A stretch of 64,000 nucleotides of DNA from contig JAUZRX010000081.1 in NCBI GenBank assembly GCA_030949985.1, forward strand, positions 1 to 64,000, read 5' to 3'. This DNA is from Acidobacteriota bacterium (GTDB lineage Bacteria; Acidobacteriota; Polarisedimenticolia; J045). The notes under the pieces were generated by a model. The model did not search any database, had not been told where the DNA came from, and was given only the letters and a program-made list of their open reading frames with translations. The translations under genes and the position numbers were made by a program. The first letter of the stretch is position 1. The number at the start of each line of letters is the position of its first letter. Positions 24,302 to 36,200 of the stretch are shown piece after piece.

Positions 24302-24379
24302 ACAAACCAAGTTTTACTCAAAGCTTGCGCCGACCGAGAAACCCGCGGCAGCGCCCTTCCATCCCGCCCCCAACAGCAG

Positions 24380-24385
24380 TATGCT
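24380..24385 (+). promoter_or_regulatory. Possible -10 element before the first sigma factor gene
   Basis: TATGCT at 24380-24385 lies 109 bp before the ATG at 24494. A weak TTCCAT occupies the -35 position with a 17-bp spacer. The region 24302-24493 otherwise shows only non-coding sequence with a relatively AT-rich patch near 24301-24325. Confidence 0.3.
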
Positions 24386-24493
24386 CTGTGATTGGAAGCG
24401 GAGACTCTCCCGACATGGCTCCCGACGCGGGGCGAGACGCACTCCCGGCACCACGGCGGGGCCGTCGCAGCGAAGGGTCTTCCGGGAGGGGAA

Positions 24494-25348
24494 ATGCCGC
24501 ACGTGGATCCGGGCGAACCCGACGCCCGGCGGCGGATCATCGACTGTTACCTGCACGATGTGCGGAGACAGTGCCCGGCTGCCGCAAGGCCCGGTCGCCG
24601 CGGCGAGCAGCCGGCCGCTGAGACCCAAGCCGGAAATCCGGTCCGCGACCTGGTCGAGCCTCACCTTTTCTACGTGGTGAAGGTGGCCGGCGAATACAGC
24701 TCCAAGAACATCGCTTTCGAAGACCTGCTGGCCGAAGGCAACCTGGGGCTCGTCGAGGCCGCCCACCGTTTCGACCCCCGGCGGGGGGTGCAGTTCCTGA
24801 CCTACGCCACGTGGTGGATCCGCAAACGGATTCTCGAGTTTCTCTCCCGGGAAAGCTCGTGCGTGCGCCTGACGCGCTATGCGCGCGAGCAGCGCAAAGA
24901 AGTCGAACAGGCCCGCGAGAAACTGCGGGGCACCCTGGGCCGGGAACCCGATCTCACCGAACTCGCCACAGAGACCGGCCTGGACGAAAAAGCGGTGACC
25001 CTGCGCAGCATGAAAGAGCCCCGGGTGCTCTCCCTCGAGCGCCCCGCGGACGACACCGGCAACCGCCTGGGAGACCTGCTGCCCGACCATGAGAGTCGGC
25101 CCGACCCCGAACAGCGCCTGGTCGATGCGCGTCTGCGGGACAGGGTCCGTCACGAGGTCGAAAAACTACCGCCTACCGAAAGGTGGATCGTCTGCAATCG
25201 CTTTCAGCTCACCGAACAGACTCCGCTCACGCTCCAGGAGATCGGCAATCGCCTGGGACTCAGCCGTGAGCGTGCGCGCCAGATCGAGCAACGAGCGCTG
25301 GCCCGGCTGCGGCGTCGCCTGCGAGCCGCCCTGGACCCCCCGGGCTAG
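24494..25348 (+). CDS. RNA polymerase sigma factor, sigma-70 family (group 2/3)
   Basis: The protein (284 residues) has region 2 (residues about 52-125: LVEPHLFYVVKVA, FEDLLAEGNLGLVEAA, FLTYATWWIRKRI), region 3 (REPDLTELATETGLDEKAV) and region 4 (residues about 215-275: LPPTERWIVCNRF, LTLQEIGNRLGLSRERARQIE with the helix-turn-helix). A full region 1.1 is absent, so it is not the housekeeping sigma; it is more likely an alternative factor directing a stress or stationary-phase regulon. The ATG at 24494 is preceded by GGGAGGGG. The frame extends 34 codons upstream from a weaker ATG. A second, similar factor lies at 54462-55358. Confidence 0.9.
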   Translation: MPHVDPGEPDARRRIIDCYLHDVRRQCPAAARPGRRGEQPAAETQAGNPVRDLVEPHLFYVVKVAGEYSSKNIAFEDLLAEGNLGLVEAAHRFDPRRGVQFLTYATWWIRKRILEFLSRESSCVRLTRYAREQRKEVEQAREKLRGTLGREPDLTELATETGLDEKAVTLRSMKEPRVLSLERPADDTGNRLGDLLPDHESRPDPEQRLVDARLRDRVRHEVEKLPPTERWIVCNRFQLTEQTPLTLQEIGNRLGLSRERARQIEQRALARLRRRLRAALDPPG

Positions 25349-25486
25349 TTGCCGACATCGAGCGGCGCGAGACGGCGACGAGCGTTGCCGGGGCACTGTC
25401 GGCCCCGGGGCGGGATGGTGCACACGGCGGCAGCTTCGAAGGCATGGCTCTCCGTGACTTCACTTTCCTTCTGACAGGAGGTCCCC

Positions 25487-27859
<2,373 letters not shown>

Positions 27860-27905
27860 CCGGTCCGCTTGCCCCGGCGCGCCGGCCGCGGTATCCAAGG
27901 GGACG

Positions 27906-28091
27906 ATGCTCTCCTTCTGGTACCAGGAAATCGTCGGCGGCGCGATCTTCGTGCTGGGCCTGGCGCTGGCCTGGCGCGGTGGCGAACTGGGATTGAACCG
28001 GGCCGGCCGCGGCCGGCTGGCGGTGCTGCTGGGTGGTCTGCTGGCCCTGGCCGCGCTGCAAGGCGCCTTCGAGTGGGCGGCGGCCAGGTGA
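27906..28091 (+). CDS. Small membrane protein coupled to a sodium/solute symporter
   Basis: Sixty-one residues form two predicted hydrophobic helices, IVGGAIFVLGLALAW and LAVLLGGLLALAALQGAF, separated by a short basic loop. It lies 47 bp after the copper ATPase and overlaps the symporter start by GTGA (28088-28091), which implies translational coupling. Small partner proteins are known for some symporters, so it may be an accessory subunit, but no family motif is visible. It could also help in copper handling. The coupling is the evidence for reality. Confidence 0.6.
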   Translation: MLSFWYQEIVGGAIFVLGLALAWRGGELGLNRAGRGRLAVLLGGLLALAALQGAFEWAAAR

Positions 28092-29926
28092 TCGACGGCC
28101 TGGACCTGGGCGTCCTGATCGCCTACTTCGTGTTGATCATCGGCTTCGGAGCCTGGGCCGCCCGTCACAGTCGCGGGCTGACGGATTTCCTGCTCGGCGG
28201 CCAACGCTTCGCGTGGTGGCTGGTGGCCTTCTCCTGCGTGGCCACCGTGGTCGGCTCCTATTCCTTCGTCAAGTACTCGGCGGCCGGCTTCCGCTTCGGC
28301 CTGAGTTCCTCCCAGACCTACCTCAACGACTGGTTCTGGATGCCCCTCTGGCTCTTCGGCTGGCTGCCCCTGGTCTACTACGGGCGCATCACCTCCGTCC
28401 CGGAGTACTTCGGCCGGCGCTTCGGCCCCGTCGTCCGGCAGGTGGCCATGGCCTTGCTGCTGCTGTACCTGCTGGGCTACCTGGGCATCAACTTCCTGAC
28501 CATGGGCACCGCTCTCGAAGCCATGGTGGGCTGGCCGCTGCTGGCCTCGGCCGCGGGCGCCGCCCTGGTCTGCGGGGTCTACACCTCCCACGGCGGTCAG
28601 ACGGCCGTGATCTTCACCGACCTGCTCCAGGGGGCGCTGCTGATCGCCGCGGGCGTGGGTCTCTTCCTGGCGGGCATCGCCGCCGTCGGCGGCCCCGGTC
28701 CCTTCTGGGACGGACTGGGCCCCGGCGGGCGCCACGCCCTGGCCGCCTTCAATACGCCCCCCGACTTCAACTTCGTGGGTATCTTCTGGCAGGACGGATG
28801 CGCCGGGGGCATCGCCTTCTATTTCATCAACCAGGGCATCCTGCTGCGCTTTCTGTCGGCCCGCAGCCTGGGCCACGCGCGCAAGGCCGCGGTGGTGGTC
28901 CTGCTGGTGCTGATGCCGCTGGCGGCGGTGGCCGTCTCGGGTGCCGGCTGGATCGGCCGGGTCATGGTCAGCCAGGGTACGCTCCCCGAGACCACGGCGG
29001 CGGCGGGCATCTTCGTCACCGTCGCCGAGCGCGTGCTGCCCGCCGGTCTTTTCGGCCTGGTCGTCGCCGCCCTGGTCGCCGCACTGATGTCCACCGCCGA
29101 CACCCTGATCAACGCCATCGCCACGATCAGCGTGGTGGACCTCTGGCGTCCCTGGCACGCCCGGCACGGCCGACGCCCCGACGACGGACGCGCCCTTGTC
29201 GCCGCCCGCTGGGCCTCGGCCCTGGCCACCGTGGCGGGACTCGCCCTGGTCCCGCTCTTTGCCTCGTTCCGTTCGATCTACCGGGCCCACGGGACCTTCA
29301 CCGCCGCAATCACACCGCCACTGGCCGTCGCCCTGCTGCTGGCCTTCTGCTGGAAGCGCGTCAGTCCGCGGGCCGTGCTGCTGGTGATGCTCGGCGGGGT
29401 GACGCTGATCGCCGCTTCTTTCATCTGGCCGGGCCTGGTCGTTCCCTTCGCCCATGGCATCGACCTGGAAGCGGGAGCCAAGTCCTACAGTTACATCCGC
29501 GCCCTCTACGGACTGGTGGTCTGCCTGCTTCTGGGAGTGGCGGGCACCCTGCTCTGGCCGGCGAAGCGCGTCCCCCCGGGCCACCTGACCCTCGGACCCG
29601 TGACAGAAAAAATGCGCGTTTTCAAAAGCGGCCGGCCACCCCGCCCCGGGCCGGGCCCACGACTCGTGCTGAAGCTGACCGACGGCGGCGACGAAGACGA
29701 AGCGGTGCGGCTTCACCCCGCGGACGCCCGGCGCCTCGACGTCGAAGACGGCGACCTGCTGGCCATCTGCGAAGCCCACTGGCTGCGGGGCGGCTTCCAG
29801 GCCTTCGGCGCGCCGGTGGCCATCAGCCCCGAGACGACGCCCGGCACGTTGCGCGCCCCCGACGCCCCCCTCGCCCGGCTGCGGCTGGCCCCCGGCAGGC
29901 GGGTGGCCGTACGCCGGGAACTCTGA
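28088..29926 (+). CDS. Sodium:solute symporter family (SSS) transporter with C-terminal soluble domain
   Basis: The protein (612 residues) has about 13 hydrophobic helices. SSS features include FLLGGQRFAWWLVAFSCVATVVGSYSFVKYSA-like helix 2, VPEYFGRRFG, SHGGQTAVIFTDLLQ and ALMSTADTLINAIATISVVDL, near the sodium-binding helix. The substrate is unknown. After the last helix, about 110 residues form a soluble domain with HPADARRLDVEDGDLLAIC and APVAISPETTPGTLRA. This resembles the barrel domain of molybdopterin-dinucleotide-binding proteins (ADA..L.I.DGD.V). Such a domain fused to a symporter is uncommon. Start is a GTG at 28088, inside the preceding gene's stop. It acts in the inner membrane. 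Confidence 0.85.
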   Translation: MIDGLDLGVLIAYFVLIIGFGAWAARHSRGLTDFLLGGQRFAWWLVAFSCVATVVGSYSFVKYSAAGFRFGLSSSQTYLNDWFWMPLWLFGWLPLVYYGRITSVPEYFGRRFGPVVRQVAMALLLLYLLGYLGINFLTMGTALEAMVGWPLLASAAGAALVCGVYTSHGGQTAVIFTDLLQGALLIAAGVGLFLAGIAAVGGPGPFWDGLGPGGRHALAAFNTPPDFNFVGIFWQDGCAGGIAFYFINQGILLRFLSARSLGHARKAAVVVLLVLMPLAAVAVSGAGWIGRVMVSQGTLPETTAAAGIFVTVAERVLPAGLFGLVVAALVAALMSTADTLINAIATISVVDLWRPWHARHGRRPDDGRALVAARWASALATVAGLALVPLFASFRSIYRAHGTFTAAITPPLAVALLLAFCWKRVSPRAVLLVMLGGVTLIAASFIWPGLVVPFAHGIDLEAGAKSYSYIRALYGLVVCLLLGVAGTLLWPAKRVPPGHLTLGPVTEKMRVFKSGRPPRPGPGPRLVLKLTDGGDEDEAVRLHPADARRLDVEDGDLLAICEAHWLRGGFQAFGAPVAISPETTPGTLRAPDAPLARLRLAPGRRVAVRREL

Positions 29927-29937
29927 CTCCAGGCGGC

Positions 29938-29966
29938 TTGCCATATCCCCGTTACGGTCATATGCT
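29938..29966 (+). promoter_or_regulatory. Sigma-70 promoter before the DUF5320-like/thioesterase pair
   Basis: TTGCCA (29938-29943) and TATGCT (29961-29966) are separated by exactly 17 bp, a near-consensus housekeeping promoter. Transcription would start near 29973, giving a leader of about 30 nt to the ATG at 30004. Confidence 0.65.
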
Positions 29967-30003
29967 CTATCCGCCCACCCCGCGAATATCGAGGACAGGC
30001 ACC

Positions 30004-30276
30004 ATGGCCAACAGAAACCACCGAGGGCCGGCCGAGCTGGGACCGGCGACAGGACGCCGTCGCGGACCCTGCGGACGGGGAGCCACCCATCGCCACGGGC
30101 AGGAGCAAGACCATGCACCGGGCTGTCGGCGAGGCCTCGGCATGGGGCCGCGCTGGATCGAACATCTCCCTCCGAACGAACAGCGCCACTGGCTCGAACA
30201 GCGTCGAGCCATGATCGACCAGCGGCTGGCGGAGTTGCCCCCCGTGCCGGAAAACGATGGATCGGAACCGTCATGA
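30004..30276 (+). CDS. DUF5320-like small protein
   Basis: The 90-residue protein opens with RGPAELGPATGRRRGPCG, close to the GP-G-GP-TGR-G-C opening of DUF5320 proteins. Its end, LEQRRAMIDQRLAELPP, is the short C-terminal coiled coil seen in that family. A His/Cys-rich middle (HRHGQEQDHAPGC) could bind metal. DUF5320 proteins occur near nitrogenase-cofactor and metal-handling genes, but their function is unknown. No signal peptide is visible. It has its own promoter and overlaps the thioesterase by ATGA (30273-30276). It is too short to classify firmly. Confidence 0.55.
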   Translation: MANRNHRGPAELGPATGRRRGPCGRGATHRHGQEQDHAPGCRRGLGMGPRWIEHLPPNEQRHWLEQRRAMIDQRLAELPPVPENDGSEPS

Positions 30277-30764
30277 GCGAGCAGCGGGCCTTCCAGGACG
30301 ACTATCCCGATGACTTCAACCACTGCTACGGTTGCGGCCAGCTCAACCCGGAAGGTCTGCGCATCCGCACCTACTGGGACGGAGAGACCACCCTGACGCG
30401 CTACACGCCGCGGGCCTGCCACACCGCCATTCCCGGCTACGTCTACGGCGGTCTGATCGCCTCGCTGATCGACTGCCATGGCACCGCCAGCGCCGCCGCG
30501 GCAGCCTGTCGCCGGGACGGCCGACCGATGGATGCGTCCCCGCGGCAGCGCTTCGTCACCGCCAGCCTGAAGGTGGACTACCTGCGCCCGACGCCCCTCG
30601 GCCCCGAACTGGAGTTGCGTGGCCGCATCACCGACCTCGGCCGGCGCCGCATCACGGTGGAGGTCGAGCTCAGCGCCGCCGGTCGCGTCACCGCCCGCGG
30701 CACGGTGGTCGCCGCCGCGCTACCCGAGAACTGGGGCCGGGGCGGAACGCACCGGAAAGATTGA
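30273..30764 (+). CDS. PaaI-family hotdog-fold thioesterase
   Basis: Length (163 residues) and pattern fit a PaaI/HGG-type thioesterase: NHCYGCGQLNPEGL, then YVYGGLIASLIDCHGTAS with the active-site region, and LKVDYLRPTPLG. Such enzymes hydrolyse acyl-CoA or acyl-ACP in the cytoplasm. The pair CYGCG near the start is often present in this subgroup (may bind metal). The gene starts at ATG 30273 inside the stop of the DUF5320-like gene, so both are made together. The specific substrate is not shown. It converges on PldA with 35 bp between stops. Confidence 0.85.
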   Translation: MSEQRAFQDDYPDDFNHCYGCGQLNPEGLRIRTYWDGETTLTRYTPRACHTAIPGYVYGGLIASLIDCHGTASAAAAACRRDGRPMDASPRQRFVTASLKVDYLRPTPLGPELELRGRITDLGRRRITVEVELSAAGRVTARGTVVAAALPENWGRGGTHRKD

Positions 30765-30799
30765 CCGCCGCCGGAAGCGGCGGCCTCGGCCGATCCGGA

Positions 30800-31627
30800 T
30801 CAACGCACCAGCATCAGGCCGATGCGGACCTGCGAGGCCCGCTTGCGATCGTAGTCCAGCAGGCTCTCACCCCAGCCGGCGAAATACTGGACGTGGAGGT
30901 AGGAGTCGAAACGACCGGAGAAGAGCCGGTCGAGGGGGTAGCTGGCATGGATCTCGATGCTGCCGTAGGCGCGGCGTGAGCCCTTGCGCCCGATCACCGA
31001 AAAACCCCAGCTGTCCTGCTTTTCCACCTTCAGCAACACCTCGGCCCAACCCCGGTAGTCTGCGATGTCCGGGTTGTCGCTCAGGTCGCCCACGTAGAGC
31101 CAGAACTTGGGCGCCAGGGTCCAGACGTAGCCCCGCGTCTCGCCCCAGGCCAGCAGGGGCCGCACGAAAACCGTGTTGACGCTGCGCGAAGCCTCCGCCG
31201 AACGGCCGTTGGACTCGTGTTCGAGCCCCGCCTGGATCCCGCAGCGCCGCGCCCCCAACCAGTGCCGACCGAGATCGGAGCGGAAGAAGAAAAGACTCGG
31301 CCGGTAGGAAGTGTCGCGAAAGGGCGCCGACTCGGAGCCGATGTCCCACAGGGAGGTCTGGGTGTAGCCGAAGTAGAGGTGGGCCGCCAGGGCATCGCCC
31401 GCCGCCCCCCCGTCGGCGCCGACGAAGCGATAGCGGAAGCTGAGCTGAAAGCGCGCGTTGGCCGATTCCCGCCACCCCACCGAGAAGTACATCGGCTCGT
31501 TGAGGGAGAACTTCCTCGCATATCGGGCGGGCAGGGGGCTTTCGGTGGTTTCCCCCGAGTTCACGTCGGCCGCCGCCGGCGGGATGACGAGCACGCACAA
31601 TGCGATCACAATGGCCAGACGCGTCAT
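30800..31627 (-). CDS. pldA: Outer-membrane phospholipase A (OMPLA)
   Basis: The 275-residue protein has a signal peptide ending near AAADV, then LNEPMYFSVGWRESANARFQLSFRYR, matching the opening strands of OMPLA. The catalytic motif is EHESNGRS, with His137, Ser139 and Asn151 (SRSVN) in the spacing of E. coli His142, Ser144 and Asn156. The rest shows alternating strands of a 12-stranded barrel. It hydrolyses phospholipids in the outer leaflet when the membrane is disturbed. GAGG precedes the ATG at 31627, so the longer frame upstream is not used. The gene is divergent from a glycerol-1-phosphate-dehydrogenase-like gene only 46 bp away, suggesting shared control. Confidence 0.95.
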   Translation of the reverse strand: MTRLAIVIALCVLVIPPAAADVNSGETTESPLPARYARKFSLNEPMYFSVGWRESANARFQLSFRYRFVGADGGAAGDALAAHLYFGYTQTSLWDIGSESAPFRDTSYRPSLFFFRSDLGRHWLGARRCGIQAGLEHESNGRSAEASRSVNTVFVRPLLAWGETRGYVWTLAPKFWLYVGDLSDNPDIADYRGWAEVLLKVEKQDSWGFSVIGRKGSRRAYGSIEIHASYPLDRLFSGRFDSYLHVQYFAGWGESLLDYDRKRASQVRIGLMLVR

Positions 31628-31673
31628 CCGGAGCCCTCGACGATGGTGGGCCGCCACGACGCCGGCCCACGGC

Positions 31674-33068
31674 ATGATAGCCCTCAGCGGAGAAAGCGGC
31701 TTGTCTTCCTCGCCTCTTCCGGACTCACTGGCCCGCTGGCTCGACCGGCCCTTCGAGGGCTGCCCCTGCGGCCGCGTCCACCGGGTGCCGATCACTCGCC
31801 TGGGATGGGGGGCGGGACTGATCGACGCCGTCGCGGAGTTCCTCCCCCCGCCCGCCGCCGCCGGAAACCTGTTGCTGATCTCCGACCCCGACACCTGGCA
31901 GGCCGCCGGCGGGACAGTGGCGCGAACCCTGCGGGCCGCGGGGCACACCCTCGCCGAACAGCACCTGCCCGCCGCCCCCCACGCCGACGACGCCACCGTG
32001 GCCCACCTGCTGGACACGCTGCCCACGGAGCCGGGCTGGGTGATCGCCGTCGGCTCGGGCACGATAGGCGACCTGGGCAAGGTGATCGCCGCCCGCACCG
32101 GGGCCCGGCAGTGCACTGTCGCCACGGCCGCCTCCATGAACGGCTACGCCTCGTCCATCGCGGCCCTCACCGAGCGCGGCCTGAAGGTGACGCGGCCGGT
32201 GGCGCCTCCCGCGGTGATCGTGGTCGATACCCGGGTGCTGGCCGCGGCGCCGCCGCAGCTGGGAGCCGCGGGTTTCGGGGACCTGCTCAGCAAGCCCCTT
32301 TCCAGCGCCGACTGGCTGCTCGCCCACTGGCTGCTGGACGAACCCCTCTGCCCGACGGCGCTCTCCCTGGCGGACCAGGCGGTGCAGCAGGCCCGCCGCC
32401 ATGCCGCCGGCCTGCCCCGGGGCGACCCCGCCGCCCACGGCGCCCTGATCGAGGCGCTGCTGCTGTCGGGGATCTCGATGTCCATCGCCGGGGCTTCCTC
32501 GCCGGCTTCGGGGGGCGAACACCTGCTCTCGCACTACCTGGACATCAGCGCCGAGGCCTGGGCCCGCCCCAGCCGCCTCCACGGAGAGCAGGTCGCGGTG
32601 GGGACCCTGGTCTGCCGCCGCCTCTACGCCTACCTCCGCAGCGCCGGGCCGCCGCAGGGCCCCGCCGGCGCCGAAGAAGACGACACCACCCTGCGCCGCC
32701 TCCACGGGCACCTGTCCCCGGGCGCTCTGGCCGCCTTGCTCGACGAAGCCCGCGCCGCCCGCCGACGCCGGCCCGACCGCCGGGCCCGCGTCGCCCGCCT
32801 GCAGCGGGATTGGCGTGCCCTCTGGCGCACCCTCGACACCCAGCTCCAGCCCGCCGGCGACCTCGAGCGGGACCTCGAGGCCGCCGGCTGTCCGACCCGT
32901 TTCTCCCAGATCGACGTGGATCCCTCCCGCGCCCGGCGACTCCTCGCGCGGGCCCGGCACATGCGCAGCCGCTACACGGTGCTCGACCTGGCCGCCGACA
33001 TGGGACTCCTCGAGCCCTTCATCGCCCGGGAGTGCGGCGGCGGCCCGGAAGACCCGCCCCCGTCCTGA
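31674..33068 (+). CDS. sn-glycerol-1-phosphate dehydrogenase-like protein (AraM/EgsA family)
   Basis: Motifs of the Fe-ADH_2 fold are in order: VGSGTIGDLGKVIA (NAD binding), TAASMNGYASSIAAL, GFGDLLSKPLSSADWLL, and the metal-binding blocks PASGGEHLLSHYLD and LHGEQVAVGT. These are close to AraM and archaeal EgsA enzymes, which reduce dihydroxyacetone phosphate to glycerol-1-phosphate, the archaeal-type lipid headgroup. A long C-terminal region of about 110 residues past residue 350 is highly Arg/Ala-rich and not catalytic. An N-terminal Cys pair (CPCGRVH) is unusual. Start: ATG 31674 with a poor ribosome binding site, so provisional. No PcrB-type GGGP synthase is visible nearby. Role unproven. 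Confidence 0.75.
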   Translation: MIALSGESGLSSSPLPDSLARWLDRPFEGCPCGRVHRVPITRLGWGAGLIDAVAEFLPPPAAAGNLLLISDPDTWQAAGGTVARTLRAAGHTLAEQHLPAAPHADDATVAHLLDTLPTEPGWVIAVGSGTIGDLGKVIAARTGARQCTVATAASMNGYASSIAALTERGLKVTRPVAPPAVIVVDTRVLAAAPPQLGAAGFGDLLSKPLSSADWLLAHWLLDEPLCPTALSLADQAVQQARRHAAGLPRGDPAAHGALIEALLLSGISMSIAGASSPASGGEHLLSHYLDISAEAWARPSRLHGEQVAVGTLVCRRLYAYLRSAGPPQGPAGAEEDDTTLRRLHGHLSPGALAALLDEARAARRRRPDRRARVARLQRDWRALWRTLDTQLQPAGDLERDLEAAGCPTRFSQIDVDPSRARRLLARARHMRSRYTVLDLAADMGLLEPFIARECGGGPEDPPPS

Positions 33069-33267
33069 TCCGCGCCCCGTCCCGCGCGAGAGCGGGGACA
33101 CCGCGCCACCCGGTCGACCGGGCGATGTCGCAAGGCCGACGGAACGGCACCGGACGCGGGCCCCCCGGCGGGAAAGGCGGCTCGGGCCCGCCCGGCCTTC
33201 TGCCCAAGATTCGCTTCTCCGCCGGGAACGATCGCGGTATCTTTGGCGCACGAGGAGGTACCCCCCC

Positions 33268-36200
33268 ATGCGCAAGTTGTTGACCCTGCCCGTTCTGTCG
33301 TTGTGTCTGCTCGTCGCCGGCCCCCCTTTCGCGGCGGCGGAGACCGACCTTCCGCGCCCCGAAGTGGGCCTCGAACAGCTCGAAACGGGCACGGCCATCC
33401 GCGTCACCACGTCAAGGCCCGACGGGACGCGACACACCGAAACCCTGCGCACGACCCGGGCCCGGGTCACCGCCCCCCTCAGCGGCGCGGATCCCGCCTC
33501 CCAGGCGGTCTTCGCCCTGTGGGACGAGGACGGCACCCGGTGGACCGCGACCAGCCGCGACGGGGGCCTCCACTGGTCCGACGCGACACCGATCAAGGTG
33601 GAACTCCGCCTCAGGGCCGGCACCCTGCCTCCGGGGGCGCCCCCCCCGCAGCCGCCGGCGGACCTGGCCTCCCGGGGCGACGAGCGGCTGTTCATCGTCC
33701 AGTTCCGCACCCGCAGTCTTCCCGAGTGGCGCGGCAGCCTCGCCGCCGCGGGCGCCGAAGTCCTGGCCTACTTCCCGTACAACGCTCACATCGTGCGCGC
33801 CGACCCCGCCGTCATCGAGCGGGTGGCGAGCCGCGATTTCGTCGAGCGCGTGTTGCCCTACGAGCCCGCGTGGCGCCTGTCGCCGGAACTGCGGGCCTGG
33901 GTCGAGGGAAGCGGCGAGCCTCGACGCCGCAGGGTACGGCTGATGGCCTTCGAATGGGGCAGCGCCGGCAAAAGCCGCATCGCCGCCGCCGCCCAGGCGC
34001 TGGGAGCCGAGATCTTCACCAACTGGCCCAGCGGTCACATCATCGAGATCGACCTCGACCGGGATCAGCTCCGCCGCCTGGCCCACCACGACGACGTGAT
34101 GTGGGCCGACCCCTGGAGCGCCCCGGAAACCGACATGGACCTGGTGCGCGAGGACGCGGGGACGAACTGGGTGGAGAACAACTTCGGCTACTGCGGCCAG
34201 GACGTGCGCGGAGAGGTGATGGACGCCGGCGTCCAGGAAGACCACATGGACTTCGACGGCATCCTGCTCCACGGAGGGCATGACGTCGCCTCTCACGGCA
34301 CCAGCACCTACGGCATCGTCTTCGGCAACGGCGATCGGGACGGTGACGGTGAGGCCAAGGGCACCGGGCACATGCCCTGCCCCGAGGCCCAGGGCATCTT
34401 CGCCGACTACGGCAACGTGGGCGACCGTTTCGCCCACACCCAGGAGCTGAAAAACTCCCCCTACTTCGCCTCCTTCCAGACCAACTCCTGGGGCGACGCC
34501 CGGACCCGGTCCTACACCAGCGTCTCCCACCAGATGGACGACATCATCTGGCGCCTGGACATCGCCATCACCCAGTCGCAGTCCAATGCGGGCAACCAGG
34601 ATTCGAGACCGCAGGCCTGGGCGAAGAACATCATTTCCGTCGGCGGCGTGCGCCACAAGAACACCCTCGACACCTCCGACGACGAGTGGGCCTCCGGCGC
34701 CTCCATCGGCCCCGCCGAAGACGGTCGCATCAAGCCCGACATCAACTACTGGTACGACAGCATCTACACCACCACCACCGGCAACGGTTACACCGCCACC
34801 TTCGGCGGCACCTCCGCGGCCACCCCGGAGTCGGCGGGCGTGTTGGGCCTGATGGTCCAGATGTGGGCCGACAACGTCTGGGGCACCGACCCCCAGGGCA
34901 CCACGGTCTTCGAAAAGCAACCCCACTTCGCCACGATCAAGGCGCTGATGATCAACAATGCCCAGCAGTACGACTTTTCGGGAACCGATCACGACCTGAC
35001 GCGTGTCCACCAGGGCTGGGGCCGTCCCAGCGCCCGGCTAGCCAAGGAACGGGCCTCCCGCAGCCTGATCGTCGACCAGGACGTGCCGCTGCAGCTCGGC
35101 GAAACCGTCTCCTACGACGTGGACGTGCAGGCCGGTGAAAGCGAACTGAAGGTGACGATGATCTACCCCGACCCCCCGGGTACGACGTCAGCTTCCCTGC
35201 ACCGCATCAACGACGTGAACCTCAAGGTCACCTCGCCCTCGGGAACGGTCTACCACGGCAACGTGGGCCTCGACGCCTCGCCTTACTCCACCCCGGGCGG
35301 CGCACCCAACGACGTGGACACGGTGGAGAACGTCTTCGTCCAGAACCCCGAGCAGGGGCTCTGGACAGTGGAAATCTCGGCCGTGGAAATCAACCAGGAC
35401 GCCTTCCTCGACACGCCGGAAGACGACGTCACCTTCGCGCTGGTGGTCACCGGCGGAACCGGTTTGGTCTGCGACGGACCGGCCACCGACTTCACCATCA
35501 CGCCGAACCCGGCGCGCGTGGGCGACAGCGTCCTCTTCGACAGCACGGTCAACGGCGGCAGCGGCGGTCCCTACACCTACGACTGGGATTTCGACGGCGA
35601 CGGGATCACGGACTCCACCGAAGCCGATCCGACCCACGTCTACAACCGTCCCTACAACGGCCCGGTCACCCTCGAGGTGCGGGACAGCGGTGACTGCCCG
35701 AGTTCCGTCGAGCACAGCATCACCGTCACCGGCCCGGACATCCGCTTCCACGAATACATCAACCTGACCGAGATCGACGGCAACGCCAACGGCGCCATCG
35801 ACCCGGGCGAGATCTGGGAACTGACCGTCAACCTGCGCAACGACGGCGACGAGACCGCGGTGGCTGTCGAAGCCGACCTCTCCCTCGGCGAGGGCACCGC
35901 CGGCCCCGTCTCCCTGCTCACCCCCTCGGCGGCCTACCAGGACATTCCGGCCACCGCGATCGCCGCGGGCTCTCCGGCCTACCGTTTCCAGGTCGGCCAG
36001 GACTTCCCCTGCGGTTTCAACATCTACTTCGACGTGGTCGACATCCGCTCCGCCGATCCGGCGGTGACCTACCCCGCCGAGCCCCGGGCGATCAAGCTCC
36101 TGGTCGGCGGCGCGGGCCCGGCGGTGGATTTCTTCCAGGACGGCTTCGAGACCAGCAACGGCTGGTCGGCCGCCGGAGGCGGCGAGTGGCAACGCGGCGC

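Noticed and set aside
21410-24310. 966-codon minus-strand frame across sppA and mqnA
   Set aside because: It covers two genes with catalytic motifs and has no domain content of its own.
25349-25486. CueR-like copper operator before the P-type ATPase
   Set aside because: I looked for a dyad with an extended spacer and found only a weak TTCCTTCTGACAGGA pattern that lacks symmetry.
33069-33267. Small gene between the G1P-dehydrogenase-like gene and the large subtilase
   Set aside because: The frames here are short, basic and lack ribosome binding sites; this is most likely a leader with the promoter region of the subtilase.
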